DNA of 64,000 nucleotides from Phytopseudomonas flavescens (GTDB lineage Bacteria; Pseudomonadota; Gammaproteobacteria; Pseudomonadales; Pseudomonadaceae), in the NCBI RefSeq assembly GCF_900100535.1, contig NZ_FNDG01000008.1, positions 62,001 through 126,000 on the forward strand, written 5' to 3'. The notes beneath the pieces were generated by a model. That model ran no database searches, had not been told where the DNA came from, and saw only the letters and a list, made by a program, of their open reading frames with translations. Shown one piece after another: positions 31,531 through 40,874 of this stretch (position 1 is the first letter of the stretch; each line of letters starts with the position of its first letter). The translations under genes were made by a program, and so were the position numbers.

Positions 31531-32007
31531 TTATCTTGCATATACGCTTTCCAGTACGGTGCGTGCATTGCCCACATCGGAGACAGCTGTTATTCGATAA
31601 AGCGTTGCTGATCCCCCACTGGCATTAACGCGACTGGCAACCCGCGAAGATGTCCCGAGCAGCTGTATATAATAATATGTATTATTTCCCGAAACCGTGA
31701 ACCATGTATCGCAAGCGGCACTAGAACCAGCAGCGCTGGAAGTTATAGTTGTCGTATCAGGCCCCCTGCAACCATTATCTCCACAGGAGCTACAGCTGGG
31801 GTTTCCATTTGCAACTACGCCTTCACCTTCACGTAGCGCTGCTTCGGCTAATTGAAAGCTCTGGTTTTTCAACCTGGTATTACCTGCCATCTTTTCTTGC
31901 ATGCCCGCGCCCCGCATCGCAGCAACACCGATAATAGTCAGCAACAACAAAAAAATGAGACTGACGAACAGCGCCATACCATTCTGTTTATTCATTGAAC
32001 GTTTCAT
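31531..32007 (-). CDS. pilX: Minor pilin PilX
   Basis: The 158-residue protein begins with a PilX-type class III prepilin leader and helix (NKQNG before MALFVSLIFLLLLTIIGVAA). It lacks the usual Glu5, as PilX family members do. AGMQEKMAGNTRLKNQSFQLAEAALREGE is the diagnostic PilX N-domain. Four closely spaced Cys (SCSSCGDNGC) sit in the head. ATG 32007 has AAGG at good distance; an ATG four codons later is possible. Confidence 0.88.
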   Translation of the reverse strand: MKRSMNKQNGMALFVSLIFLLLLTIIGVAAMRGAGMQEKMAGNTRLKNQSFQLAEAALREGEGVVANGNPSCSSCGDNGCRGPDTTTITSSAAGSSAACDTWFTVSGNNTYYYIQLLGTSSRVASRVNASGGSATLYRITAVSDVGNARTVLESVYAR

Positions 32008-32017
32008 AGTGTGTACC

Positions 32018-32731
32018 TTAAGGCAGGCGATTACGTAGCGCGGCCACAACAGTGTAAGTCTGATTAGACGCGCGACCATCGGCATCAGTCATCGTCAACG
32101 AAAGGCGAACACTGCGTATCAACGCAGCATCACTTACTGTGCCCGTATAAGTACCCGTTACATAAGTATCGCCTGCATTAGGCGCCAACCCAAAACTGAC
32201 GGAAAAGTCAGATACGCCGCTCACCAAAGGCTGAGCCTGACTTGAACCAGAAGCAACGAACAGCGTGTCAGAATCTGCGTCGTACTCGTATGCTAATTTC
32301 CTGATGGGAAATGCAAGCTCTCCTGCTCCTGGATTTGCCGAGCCGTCATGCACTGTTCCCGCTGTCAGGCAATCCGTCGTTATCGTCCAGGTCGAACTGG
32401 AACTGCCTGCTAGACCGTCTGCCACACTGGCTGTAACCAGGCTAAGTTTTTTCTCGCTCTCATTCCACTGAATGGGAAAGGCAAAATCATCCTGTGGGTT
32501 GGCCAGCGCACTGACAGGCAGGCAGCCGAACATTCCAGCCATGCGTATGTCCTGAACCATGCGGCTTAGCACATAACGTGCGTCTTCCTGGAGTCGCGAA
32601 CTGGCGTCCTGAGTCAAATAGGATTGTTTGGCGCTGGCAAATATTTGCGTAATGCCCAATACCACTACGATACCCAGGGTCACCGCAATCATCACCTCAA
32701 CCAGACCGAAGCCTTTTTCAGCCTTGTTCAT
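32018..32731 (-). CDS. pilW: Minor pilin PilW
   Basis: The 237-residue prepilin has leader MNKAEKG cut before FGLVEVMIAVTLGIVVVLGI, with Glu5 present. The segment SSRLQEDARYVLSRMVQDIRMAGMFGC near residue 55 is the PilW family mark. The rest is a Ser/Ala/Gly-rich head. It overlaps pilV by 14 nt and pilX follows after 10 nt. Confidence 0.9.
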   Translation of the reverse strand: MNKAEKGFGLVEVMIAVTLGIVVVLGITQIFASAKQSYLTQDASSRLQEDARYVLSRMVQDIRMAGMFGCLPVSALANPQDDFAFPIQWNESEKKLSLVTASVADGLAGSSSSTWTITTDCLTAGTVHDGSANPGAGELAFPIRKLAYEYDADSDTLFVASGSSQAQPLVSGVSDFSVSFGLAPNAGDTYVTGTYTGTVSDAALIRSVRLSLTMTDADGRASNQTYTVVAALRNRLP

Positions 32732-33209
32732 TCGATGCTCCCACCGCCGGCACTGCAACTTCGGATGTAATCTGGATCTGCCCTTGCTCACCGGAGTTTC
32801 CTCCGCCAGCTGCCTTATTGGCGCGCGACTCCGACCATGTAATGGTTACCGTAACCGTAGTGCCAGTAACTGCGATAGAGCCCTCTCCCCCAGTAAGATT
32901 ACCGACATTGGTGGCGAAGTCGGCCTGATCGTGCTCGAGAATAGTCGAAGGACTTGAAGGGGGGCTCGCTATACTCGTCATATCGTAATTATTCAGAGTG
33001 CTTGAGTCTGCATTGGCCCGAATGCGATCCAAAATATCGTAGGCTATAAAAGTAGCTTGAGAGGTTGTACGGGCACTGTCCGTGTACTTTAACGCATTCA
33101 GTTGTAAAGCCGCCGCCCCGAGCAAACCAATGGCGGTAATAAAAACGGCCACCATTACTTCAATCAATGTAACGCCACGCTCACGCCCATAATTAAGAGA
33201 GCCGGCCAT
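32718..33209 (-). CDS. pilV: Minor pilin PilV
   Basis: The 163-residue prepilin has a leader ending GRERG before VTLIEVMVAVFITAIGLLGAAALQ, with Glu5. ARTTSQATFIAYDILDRIRAN follows, typical of PilV. Its start ATG overlaps the fimU stop by one base (TAATG), so translation is coupled. The head domain carries a Thr/Val-rich beta region. Confidence 0.9.
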   Translation of the reverse strand: MAGSLNYGRERGVTLIEVMVAVFITAIGLLGAAALQLNALKYTDSARTTSQATFIAYDILDRIRANADSSTLNNYDMTSIASPPSSPSTILEHDQADFATNVGNLTGGEGSIAVTGTTVTVTITWSESRANKAAGGGNSGEQGQIQITSEVAVPAVGASNEQG

Positions 33210-33655
33210 TAGCAATCTCCCGCCATCAGGATTCGTCCGGTAGGGCAAAGTTTTAAAATTTTAGTGGTACTGCCCCGAGTGTAATCAAAGTTCACTCCAT
33301 CATCATCTACACCACCGAGATTATCGAAAATGAGTTCGGTTTCGCCGTCCTCAGCGTCCAATTGAGCGCCGTCTTTCATCGCCGAAAACTCACGAACAAC
33401 GGTATCACCCTGCTTCACCGTCATTCCCGCCGCCCAACCCTCGTTTGCGGCAGCGACAGTAATCGAGCGGCTTTTATTGATGGCCTCAAGGCGCGCGAAA
33501 CTAAGCGCTGTTCTCAACTCATTGATATCCGAATCGGCCCTGGATCGCTCCATCGCCCCCTGAAATGCAGGCGCGGCGAGAGTCGCCAGAATCCCCACCA
33601 ACGCTAGCGCCACCATCAACTCCACCAGCGTGAACCCGTGCAAAAAACGCCTCAT
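33209..33655 (-). CDS. fimU: Minor pilin FimU (GspH/FimT family)
   Basis: The 148-residue prepilin has leader MRRFLHG cut before FTLVELMVALALVGILATL, with Glu5, and a GspH-type head (DINELRTALSFARLEAINKSRSITVAA). It ends CPTGRILMAGDC. As the first gene of the minus-strand operon it is FimU by order (fimU-pilV-W-X-Y1-E). FimU links the tip complex to the PilA fibre. Confidence 0.88.
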   Translation of the reverse strand: MRRFLHGFTLVELMVALALVGILATLAAPAFQGAMERSRADSDINELRTALSFARLEAINKSRSITVAAANEGWAAGMTVKQGDTVVREFSAMKDGAQLDAEDGETELIFDNLGGVDDDGVNFDYTRGSTTKILKLCPTGRILMAGDC

Positions 33656-33812
33656 GGGCTTCCTCCATAAATTACTTGGCTACTATATAGAGGCAGATCG
33701 CCGCCAGTATGACCGGCATGGACATACGGTCGTTTTTGGAGCATGAGCGCTTCTCGCACCACGATTCGCGAATGGCACTCGCTTTCAGCATTAGCCCAAG
33801 GATGGGAAAAAG
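33656..33812. promoter_or_regulatory. Divergent promoter region of fimU and fimT
   Basis: The 157-bp gap must hold both promoters. In P. aeruginosa the fimU operon is activated by AlgR. I looked for the AlgR site ACCGTTCGTC and found only a partial match (ACGGTCGTTT, 33726-33735), so control here is unresolved. Confidence 0.4.
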
Positions 33813-34316
33813 ATGAAACAGAACGGAATGACACTGCCTGAGGTACTGATCGGCCTTGCACTGGTCGCACTACTCATGTCCTTGATGCCCGCATTCGCAG
33901 GCATGCTTGATCGACATCGGCTGGAAAACACCACTCGTGATCTCGCTACGGCCATCCGCTATGCACGCACCAGAGCAGTGGTCGAACAAACCGGGGTAAC
34001 CATCAAGGCGCTGGAGGACGACTGGGGTAACGGCTGGGTAATTTTCCAGGACCGCTACCGCAACATTTCACGAGATGATGCCGGGCCGATGTTCATCGAA
34101 CGCAAATTGGCCAATCGGGTACAGATCCAGGGCAATGGATCGATGGCACGTTATATCCACTTTTCAGCGCAAGGCTTTCCAAATCAGAAGAGCGGTGCCT
34201 TTCAAGCCGGAAGCCTGGTCGTCTGCTCACCTCGGGTCGAGACGAAATCTTCGAAGTTGATTTTAGCTAGCGGCGGACGCCTGAGAATGAGTGCAATGAA
34301 AACAGGATGCCCATAG
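33813..34316 (+). CDS. fimT: GspH/FimT-type pseudopilin
   Basis: The 167-residue prepilin has leader MKQNG cut before MTLPEVLIGLALVALLMSL, with Glu5. The head begins DRHRLENTTRDLATAIRYARTRAV, typical of FimT, and ends with a Cys pair region. Divergent fimT facing fimU is the usual Pseudomonas order. FimT of related bacteria binds DNA during natural transformation; whether this one does is unknown. AAGGATGGG precedes the ATG. Confidence 0.85.
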   Translation: MKQNGMTLPEVLIGLALVALLMSLMPAFAGMLDRHRLENTTRDLATAIRYARTRAVVEQTGVTIKALEDDWGNGWVIFQDRYRNISRDDAGPMFIERKLANRVQIQGNGSMARYIHFSAQGFPNQKSGAFQAGSLVVCSPRVETKSSKLILASGGRLRMSAMKTGCP

Positions 34317-34565
34317 CCAGGAAACAATTCAGATGTATCCAAATGGCGGGTATCCGTTTCGCCCATCCTCCTCACTACAGAGGTCTTGATTGTCAATACG
34401 GCACGGATCCATGCGATACAGATCGTCCTGACGAATAGCGAGCAACGCGCCAGTACTACAGCACCGTCCAGCGTGTAGTACTGCTACTATCTCCGCCTAT
34501 CATTCGATGCGACCAAATCGCCAGTATTGGGGTCGTATGCCGATAACGAAAACGATAACGGATCG

Positions 34566-35312
34566 ATGATGCAGGACAACCCGATTTGGACGCGCCCTCC
34601 GCGCAAGCAGCGCAGCCGCCTGGCTGAAGACCTGGTGGCGAAGATTTCCCAGCATATGCGCGACGGCACGCTCAAGCGTGGCGAGAAGCTGCCGGCCGAG
34701 CTGGATATCATGAGGGCCGAGGGGGTGAGCCGGACGGTGGTGCGTGACGCGCTGTCACGCCTGCAGGTGGCGGGGCTGGTGGAGACCCGCCGGGGTGTCG
34801 GTACCTTCGTGTGCGACATGCCCGCAGCACCGGAGCTGCAGCTTGGGCCGGCGACCATCAGCACGGCGCAGGACGTGCTGGAGTTGCTGGAGCTGCGCAT
34901 GAGCCTGGAAGTCGCCACCGTGGGGCTGGCGGCGCAACGGCGCACGCCGGAGTCGCTGCAGGAGATCCGCGTCGCGCTGGACGCCTTGCAACAGGGCGCC
35001 GTGCAACTGCCGGCCGGCCTGCCGATCAGTGCGGACTTCCAGTTTCACATCAAGATCGCCAAGGCGGCGCAGAATCCTCACCTGCTCGACATCATGAAGC
35101 ACCTGGGTGCCAAGCAGATCCCGCGCAACAGGTTCAACTCGGCCTACAGGGCCCACGAGGGCGGCGAGGCCTACAGGGAAAACCTCAGTCTCGAGCACGA
35201 GATGATCTACGAGTCCATCGCCCGTGGCGACGTCGACTGCGCCAGAGCCGCCATGCAGCTGCATCTGATCAACAGCCGTGAGCGCCTGCTCAAGGCCCAG
35301 CGCCGCGCCTGA
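34566..35312 (+). CDS. FadR/GntR-family transcription regulator
   Basis: The 248-residue regulator has an N-terminal winged helix (RLAEDLVAKISQHMRDGTLKRGEKLPAELDIM, then VSRTVVRDALSRLQVAGLVETRRGVGTFV) and a helical FCD ligand domain. The FCD domain contains likely metal-binding polar residues (FQFHIKIAKAAQNPHLLDIM, SLEHEMIYESI). FadR-type regulators usually bind an acid metabolite. It is convergent with the porin-ABC-enolase locus and probably controls it. I preferred ATG 34566 over a TTG 13 codons earlier. Confidence 0.85.
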   Translation: MMQDNPIWTRPPRKQRSRLAEDLVAKISQHMRDGTLKRGEKLPAELDIMRAEGVSRTVVRDALSRLQVAGLVETRRGVGTFVCDMPAAPELQLGPATISTAQDVLELLELRMSLEVATVGLAAQRRTPESLQEIRVALDALQQGAVQLPAGLPISADFQFHIKIAKAAQNPHLLDIMKHLGAKQIPRNRFNSAYRAHEGGEAYRENLSLEHEMIYESIARGDVDCARAAMQLHLINSRERLLKAQRRA

Positions 35313-35462
35313 TACGCCGCGGCGACATGGCGGAGCGTTCACCCCACAAGCCCGCGGCGAATGGGCCAGGCGACGCCAAGAACGCGCAACGGCCGCCTCC
35401 GGCCTCGTCACCCCGCAGTGCCGAGCCTCGGGCGTCCGTTATTCACACCTGAGTGCGCCCTG

Positions 35463-36197
35463 TTACATGAAGTTGTACTGAACCCCGATGCGCCAGCGCA
35501 TCTGGCGATCATCCTCGGTGGGACTGACGCGTACGTCACCGATTTCGATGAATGGTGCCCAGGACTTGTCCAGCTTGTATTTGACGATCAGGTTCTGCTC
35601 GTAGTCGCTTCTCTTGTTGTCGTAGCGGATATAGTCGGTCTTGAAGTAGATGAACTGGTATTCGTAGGACAGCTTGCCCGCCGGGGTGTAGCCGAGCCAA
35701 CCCTCGTAGCGTTGCGTGTTGCGATCATCGGAGCCGCGATCCGGAACGTCTTCATCGATCCGGTCACGGTTCAGCTTGAGCGCGTCGAAGCGGTAGCGCG
35801 CGGCGACATACAACTGGTCATTCAGCTTGCGGCTATATTTGAGGCCGAACTTGTAGGTCGTGCCGCTCTCGTTGCTTTCCAGCTGGATGGCCGGCTGCCA
35901 GGTCGACAGTGCACTGTATTTGTACTGGTAGCTGGCAGTCAGCTCATGACCATTGCCGACGGTGTTGTCGAAGGCGACATCCTGGCGATCACCGGCCGTG
36001 CGGTACTTCAACTCCCCCTCGAAGCCCCAGCCATTGTCCATGCGATAGGACAGCTTGACCCGATCGGCATGCATGCGATCGTCTTGCAGATACTGGTGGC
36101 GATAGTTGATCGAGGCACTGTCGGCCAATGCACCAGCGGCGGCGGCAGTGGACAGCAGGCAGACGAGCAGGCGCAGTGTGAGCGTTTTCTGGTTCAT
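35463..36197 (-). CDS. KdgM-family outer-membrane porin
   Basis: The 244-residue protein has a signal peptide cleaved near GALA-DS and a small beta barrel whose strands alternate Tyr/charged residues (KLSYRMDNGWGFEGELKYR, NGHELTASYQYKYS, RYEGWLGYTPAGKLSYEYQFIYF), ending in Met after YNF. This is the KdgM/NanC family of monomeric porins for acidic oligosaccharides such as oligogalacturonides. AAGAAG lies before ATG 36197; earlier in-frame ATGs lack a ribosome site. It follows the ABC operon after a hairpin. Confidence 0.85.
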   Translation of the reverse strand: MNQKTLTLRLLVCLLSTAAAAGALADSASINYRHQYLQDDRMHADRVKLSYRMDNGWGFEGELKYRTAGDRQDVAFDNTVGNGHELTASYQYKYSALSTWQPAIQLESNESGTTYKFGLKYSRKLNDQLYVAARYRFDALKLNRDRIDEDVPDRGSDDRNTQRYEGWLGYTPAGKLSYEYQFIYFKTDYIRYDNKRSDYEQNLIVKYKLDKSWAPFIEIGDVRVSPTEDDRQMRWRIGVQYNFM

Positions 36198-36390
36198 GAT
36201 GGTCTTCTTGTTGTTTTCCATGGGTTGAGTGTGTGTTGCCCGGTTTTCAGGCAAGGCGCCGCCCTGCAGCGCCTTGCCACCTGTTCGAATCGCGGTGTTG
36301 GCCATCGCGCAGGCAAGCCCGTGCCACGGGCCTGGAAGCCCGCTTCGGAAAATCGGCAGGAGAGCTCGCGCTAATGCGCGGTGCAGAGCG

Positions 36391-36414
36391 CTCAGGTGCC
36401 CACGGGCACCTGAG
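36391..36414 (-). terminator. Hairpin between the ABC ATPase gene and the porin
   Basis: CTCAGGTGCC (36391-36400) and GGCACCTGAG (36405-36414) form a perfect 10-bp stem with a 4-nt loop, 17 nt after the ATPase stop. No T-run. It may partly end the operon or protect the upstream mRNA. Confidence 0.6.
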
Positions 36415-36431
36415 GCTTGCGGGTTACGCCA

Positions 36432-37196
36432 TCAGGGTGGTGCGACGGCACCGATGTCACGGCTGGCATCGACCAGCAGCTGGGTGTAGGCGTGCTCGGC
36501 ACGGTTCTGCGCCAGCAAGCCGGTGTCGAGGGTTTCCACGATGCGCCCGTGCTGCATCACGGCAACCCGGTCACAGAGGTGGGCGACCACGCCCAGATCA
36601 TGGGTCACCAGCAGATAGGTCAGGCCTTCCTGCTCGCGCAGGTCGGAGAGCAGGTTGAGGATCTCCGCCTGCACCGACACGTCGAGCGCCGAGGTCGGCT
36701 CGTCGAGTAGCAGCACCCGTGGTTCGAGAATCAGCGCCCGGGCGATGGCCACGCGCTGGCGCTGACCACCGGACAACTGGTGAGGATAGCGATAGCGGAA
36801 GCTGTCGTTGAGGCCGACCTTGCTGAGGATCGAGGTGACCCGATCCCCCCGATCGCCGATGCCGTGCACGCTGAGTGGTTCGCTGAGCGCCGAGTCGATG
36901 GTATGACGCGGATGCAGCGAGCCATAGGGGTCCTGGAAGACCATCTGCACCTGGCGGAAGTGCGCCAGATCCAGCTTGTGGCGCAGGCCGCGGCCGGCAA
37001 CGCTCAGCTGCCCTTGCCAATGCCGGTACTGACCGGCCAGGCAGCGCAGCACCGTGGTCTTGCCCGAGCCGGACTCACCGACCAGGCCGAACGACTCGCC
37101 CTCTTCGACGCGCAGGGCGACGTCGTAGAGCACCTGATTGTGCGCAGCACTGACGCCGAAACTGAGATTGAGTGAATCCACTTCGATCATGGCCAT
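36432..37196 (-). CDS. Oligopeptide-type ABC ATPase (OppF/DppF-like)
   Basis: The 254-residue ATPase has Walker A GESGSGKT near 40, Q-loop MVFQDPYGSLHPR, signature LSGGQRQRVAIARAL and Walker [14 protein letters not shown]. At 254 residues it lacks the iron-sulfur C-terminal extension of long OppF/DppF proteins. An ATG two codons later (37190) is possible. It lies 10 nt after the partner ATPase and is the last cytosolic gene of the transporter operon. Confidence 0.9.
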   Translation of the reverse strand: MAMIEVDSLNLSFGVSAAHNQVLYDVALRVEEGESFGLVGESGSGKTTVLRCLAGQYRHWQGQLSVAGRGLRHKLDLAHFRQVQMVFQDPYGSLHPRHTIDSALSEPLSVHGIGDRGDRVTSILSKVGLNDSFRYRYPHQLSGGQRQRVAIARALILEPRVLLLDEPTSALDVSVQAEILNLLSDLREQEGLTYLLVTHDLGVVAHLCDRVAVMQHGRIVETLDTGLLAQNRAEHAYTQLLVDASRDIGAVAPP

Positions 37197-37206
37197 GGGG
37201 GCGTAC

Positions 37207-38046
37207 TCACTGGGTCAGCCAGAGGGGATCGCGCTGCAGATTGGGCAGGCGCGGACGAGGTCGATCGATGTTCGGCAAAGCAGCCAGCAGGCCCTGGGTG
37301 TAGGGATGCCTGGCGTTGTCCAGGTCAGCGGCATCGAGTGCCTCCACCACACGGCCGGCATACATCACCAGCACCCGGTCGCAGAAACTGCGCACCATGT
37401 TGAGATCGTGGCTGATCAGGATCAGGCCCAGATCGCGCTGCCCTACCAGCTCGTCGAGCACGCTGAGCACCTGGCGGCGAACCGAGACGTCCAGCGCCGA
37501 GGTGGGCTCGTCGGCGACGATGATTTCCGGGTCGGTGATCACCATCATGGCGATCATGATGCGCTGCGCCATGCCGCCGGAGACCTCGTGCGGATAGAGC
37601 CCGTAGACCCGCTTGGGATCACGGATGTGCACCTTGTCGAGCATGTCCAGTACCCGCTCGCGGGCGTCGGCACGGCTGGCACGGTGATGTGCCAGGTAGG
37701 CCTCGGCGATCTGCTCGCCGACGCGTACCACGGGGTTCAGCGAGTACTTGGGGTCTTGCATGATCATCGAGATGCGCTTGCCACGAATCGCCTGAATCTG
37801 CTTTTCGCTGGCGCCGAGCAGGTCGACTTCGCCGAGCGTCATGGTCTTCGCGGTGATACGCGCGCTGGCCGGATGCAGGCGCAGCAGGCTACGCCCCACG
37901 GTGGACTTGCCGGAGCCGGACTCGCCGACGATGGCCAGCTTTTCCCGGCCCAGGCTGAAGGACACGTTGCGGACCGCGTCGACCTCCTTGCGGCCGCTGG
38001 TGAAGCGCACGCAGAGGTCGTTTACTTCCAGTTTGATGGCGGACAT
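37207..38046 (-). CDS. Oligopeptide-type ABC ATPase (OppD/DppD-like)
   Basis: The 279-residue ATPase has Walker A GESGSGKS near 39, Q-loop [13 protein letters not shown], signature [14 protein letters not shown] (a variant of LSGGQ) and Walker [14 protein letters not shown]. It also lacks the long C-terminal extension. Its start lies 9 nt after the permease stop. AAGGGGG precedes the ATG. Confidence 0.9.
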   Translation of the reverse strand: MSAIKLEVNDLCVRFTSGRKEVDAVRNVSFSLGREKLAIVGESGSGKSTVGRSLLRLHPASARITAKTMTLGEVDLLGASEKQIQAIRGKRISMIMQDPKYSLNPVVRVGEQIAEAYLAHHRASRADARERVLDMLDKVHIRDPKRVYGLYPHEVSGGMAQRIMIAMMVITDPEIIVADEPTSALDVSVRRQVLSVLDELVGQRDLGLILISHDLNMVRSFCDRVLVMYAGRVVEALDAADLDNARHPYTQGLLAALPNIDRPRPRLPNLQRDPLWLTQ

Positions 38047-38055
38047 GGGGCCCCC

Positions 38056-38970
38056 TTATTCGCTGCGCGGATCGAGAACGTCGCGCAGACCGTCCCCCAA
38101 CAGATTGAACGCCAGGCTGACCAGCATGATGGTCGCCCCCGGAACGGCTACCAGCCACCAGCACTCGAGCATGTAGCGGCGCCCGGTGGAAATCATCGCG
38201 CCCCACTCCGGCAGCGGTGCCTGGGCACCGAGGCCGAGAAAGCCCAACGCGGCGGCGGTGAGAATGATGCTGGCCATGTTCATGGTCAGGCGGATGATCA
38301 CCGACGACAGGCACATGGGCATGATGTGGCGAAGGATGATGCGCGACGACGAGGCGCCCTGCAGTTGCACCGCGACGACGAAATCGGCATTGCGCAGCGA
38401 CAGGGTTTCCGCCCGGGCCAGACGGGCGATGGGCGGCCAGGAGGTCAGCGCGATGGCGATGACCGCATGCTCCAGGCCTGGGCCCAGTGCAGCGATGAAG
38501 GCCAGCGCCAGCACCAGGCTGGGGAACGAGATGAAGATGTCGGTGATACGCATGAACAGCGCGTCGACGAAGCCGCCGAAGTAGCCGGAGATGGTGCCCA
38601 CCAGCAGGCCGATGGGGCCAACGATGATGGTCACCAGAGCAATGATGTACAGGGTGATGCGCGAGCCGTAGACCAGCCGGCTGAACACGTCGCGGCCGTA
38701 CTCGTCGGTGCCGAACCAGTGCGCTGCGCTCGGTGCCTGCAGGGCGTTGCCGAGGTTCTGCACGATCGGGTCGTGGGTGGCGATCCACGGCGCGAAGGCC
38801 GCCACCAGAACCAGCAGCAGGACCACGCTCGAGCCCATCAGCGTCATGGGGTTGCGCAGCAGATGCTGCAACACGCGCACGCTGCTGTGGCAGAACGCCT
38901 GGAACGCCGAGACTGGCGTCTGCTCGCCGGTGCGCTTGATGGATGAAGATGAAGAGATGTTGGCAATCAT
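38056..38970 (-). CDS. Oligopeptide-type ABC permease (OppC/DppC-like)
   Basis: The 304-residue permease has an N-terminal cytosolic arm, a first membrane helix near 45-65, the family segment AAHWFGTDEYGRDVFSRLVYGSRITL near 82, and a BPD domain with EAA loop RAETLSLRNADFVVAVQLQGASSSRIILRHIMP. It ends LGDGLRDVLDPRSE, typical for DppC. A strong GGAGG precedes the ATG. Confidence 0.92.
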   Translation of the reverse strand: MIANISSSSSIKRTGEQTPVSAFQAFCHSSVRVLQHLLRNPMTLMGSSVVLLLVLVAAFAPWIATHDPIVQNLGNALQAPSAAHWFGTDEYGRDVFSRLVYGSRITLYIIALVTIIVGPIGLLVGTISGYFGGFVDALFMRITDIFISFPSLVLALAFIAALGPGLEHAVIAIALTSWPPIARLARAETLSLRNADFVVAVQLQGASSSRIILRHIMPMCLSSVIIRLTMNMASIILTAAALGFLGLGAQAPLPEWGAMISTGRRYMLECWWLVAVPGATIMLVSLAFNLLGDGLRDVLDPRSE

Positions 38971-39028
38971 CGTATGCCTCCGGAACTCGGTTCGGGTCGG
39001 TAAGGGGCACGCTGCCGCGCCCGTTCAC

Positions 39029-40639
39029 TCAACGCTGCTTGTACACACCCAGGTAACGCGTCGCCTCGGCGTCGGCCCCCTGGAATCCCTTGATGTCAGC
39101 CGCGCTGACCAGCGGATCGGTCATCTGCGAAATCATCATGATCGGCCCTGCCAGCTCGTCGTAACGCTGCTGCACGCGGTGGTACAGGCTCAGCTTGGCG
39201 GCTTCGTCGCGCTCCACGCCGAGCGTGTCGATCAGGCTGTTGAGCTCTTCGTCCTGAAACGCCGCGCGCCAGCCCTGGAAGTTGGCGATACCGGCCTCAT
39301 CGCGGTTGTCCGGGTTGTAAACGAAGGTGCGCAGGCTGAAGTACGGGTGCGGATAACGCTCGGCGCCGCGGGCCACGATGATCTCGAAGTTGCGGGCGCG
39401 CATGGCGCCGTACACCTGGTTGCCGGTACCGGTGACGATGCTCGCCTGAATGCCGGCCTGGGCGAGGGTCGACTGCAGGCTCGAGGCGATGTTGACGAAA
39501 GGCGGCTCGGCCAGGGTGCGGATGGTGGTCTTGAACCCCTGCGGATGACCGGCCTCGGCGAGCAGCACCTTGGCGGCGTCGACGTCCAGCCTGTAGCCCG
39601 GGTCCGGCAGGCGCGCCGCCAGCCCCAATTGCATGGGCTGCTGGTTGAGCTTGCCGTAGTAAGGCATCACCACCTTGTCCAGGCCCTGATAGTCGATCAG
39701 TGATCGCACGGCCTTGCGCACACGGATATCGTCGAACGGCGCCTGCTTCATGCTCATGGCAACGTAGTACATGGTGCCGCGCTGCAGCGGCTGGATCTGC
39801 ATGTTGCCCTTGGCAGCCAGCGCCTGAACGTCGGAGGCGGCCATGCCGTAGCCCATGTCCAGGTCACCGCGCTCGAGCATCAGACGCAGCGACTGGGATT
39901 CGGTGATATGGCGGATCAGCACGCGCTTGAGCTTGCTCGCGCCGCCCCAGTAATCGGCGAACGCGGTCATCACCAGGGCGTCGTTGGCACGCCAGGCGCT
40001 GAGGGTGAACGGACCGCTGCCGGCTTCGTTGGTGACCAGCCAGGCAGCGCCCAGATCGCCGTCCTTTTCATGTTCGAGCACGCTCTTGCGATCCAGCACC
40101 ACGGCGCTTGGCGAAGTGGCCAGGGTATCGATCACCAGCAGCGGGTCGGTCGGCTGCGGCAGCTCGATGACCAGCGTCGAGTCGTTCTCGGCGCGGATCA
40201 GTTGCTGAACGTTGTCCAGGGTGTAGCCGTAGGCCTTCCAGGTGGTGGCCAGGCCGAAGTTGAGCTTCAGCACGCGGTAAAGCGACCAGGCGACGTCCTC
40301 GGCGGTCAGCGTGTTACCGGAATGGAAGCGCACGCCGTCGCGCAGGTGGAAGGTCAGCCGGCGACCGTCTTCGCTGACGCTCCAGCGCTCGGCCAATTGC
40401 GGGATGTGCGCGTCGGGGCTGCCGTCCTTGCGCAGCACCAGGGTGTCGTACAGGTTGGCGTTGATGCCCGAGGCATCGAGCCCCGGCGCATTGGCCGGGT
40501 CGATGGAAAACAGGTTGGCCATGCTCATGCCGACGATCAGTTGATCGTCCGGGGTCTTGGCCTGGGCGGTCAGCAGCGGAGCGCTACACAGCAGCGCACC
40601 GAGCACGCCGCCGAGCAGCGTGGAACGAAACGATTTCAT
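39029..40639 (-). CDS. Dipeptide/oligopeptide-type ABC substrate-binding protein, second copy
   Basis: The 536-residue periplasmic protein is an SBP family 5 member. A signal peptide ends TAQA. Family marks are SVSEDGRRLTFHLRDGVRFHSGNTLTAEDV and the C-terminal lobe. It is a close paralogue of the protein at 41979-43592 (both start KTPxDQLIVGMSMxNL). SBP_bac_5 proteins can bind peptides, sugars or oligosaccharides, so the name does not fix the ligand. An A-rich leader lies upstream. Confidence 0.9.
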   Translation of the reverse strand: MKSFRSTLLGGVLGALLCSAPLLTAQAKTPDDQLIVGMSMANLFSIDPANAPGLDASGINANLYDTLVLRKDGSPDAHIPQLAERWSVSEDGRRLTFHLRDGVRFHSGNTLTAEDVAWSLYRVLKLNFGLATTWKAYGYTLDNVQQLIRAENDSTLVIELPQPTDPLLVIDTLATSPSAVVLDRKSVLEHEKDGDLGAAWLVTNEAGSGPFTLSAWRANDALVMTAFADYWGGASKLKRVLIRHITESQSLRLMLERGDLDMGYGMAASDVQALAAKGNMQIQPLQRGTMYYVAMSMKQAPFDDIRVRKAVRSLIDYQGLDKVVMPYYGKLNQQPMQLGLAARLPDPGYRLDVDAAKVLLAEAGHPQGFKTTIRTLAEPPFVNIASSLQSTLAQAGIQASIVTGTGNQVYGAMRARNFEIIVARGAERYPHPYFSLRTFVYNPDNRDEAGIANFQGWRAAFQDEELNSLIDTLGVERDEAAKLSLYHRVQQRYDELAGPIMMISQMTDPLVSAADIKGFQGADAEATRYLGVYKQR

Positions 40640-40651
40640 GCGGATGTCCCT

Positions 40652-40665
40652 ATTTTGTAATTATT
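40652..40665 (-). promoter_or_regulatory. A-rich leader of the second binding-protein gene (possible Hfq/Crc site)
   Basis: On the minus strand AATAATTACAAAAT lies 12 nt before the start codon. It contains ARN-type triplets like those Hfq/Crc binds to block translation of catabolic mRNAs. The same kind of leader precedes the enolase and the first binding-protein gene. Confidence 0.4.
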
Positions 40666-40874
40666 GAAGGGCTGCAATCGACGGATTGGGGTTCGTGGAC
40701 GTTTCATCACGAGCCGCGTTGCCGCGACAAACCTCGCCAGGCCGGGCGGCGATCTGCCAGGCGCAGGACGCCGGTAATGGACTAGCCGTCCTAGCCCTCC
40801 AACAACGCATGGCGAGAGTTCTCGCGCAAAAACGGGCCCGGCGCGGCCGTGAGTGAAACATCTACAGATCCCAG

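Noticed and set aside
33726..33735. Possible AlgR site before fimU
   Set aside because: Too many mismatches from ACCGTTCGTC to support a call.
37138..38946. Long open frame (602 codons) on the plus strand
   Set aside because: It is antisense to the ABC ATPase and permease genes and shows only His/Gln/Asp-rich low-complexity sequence.
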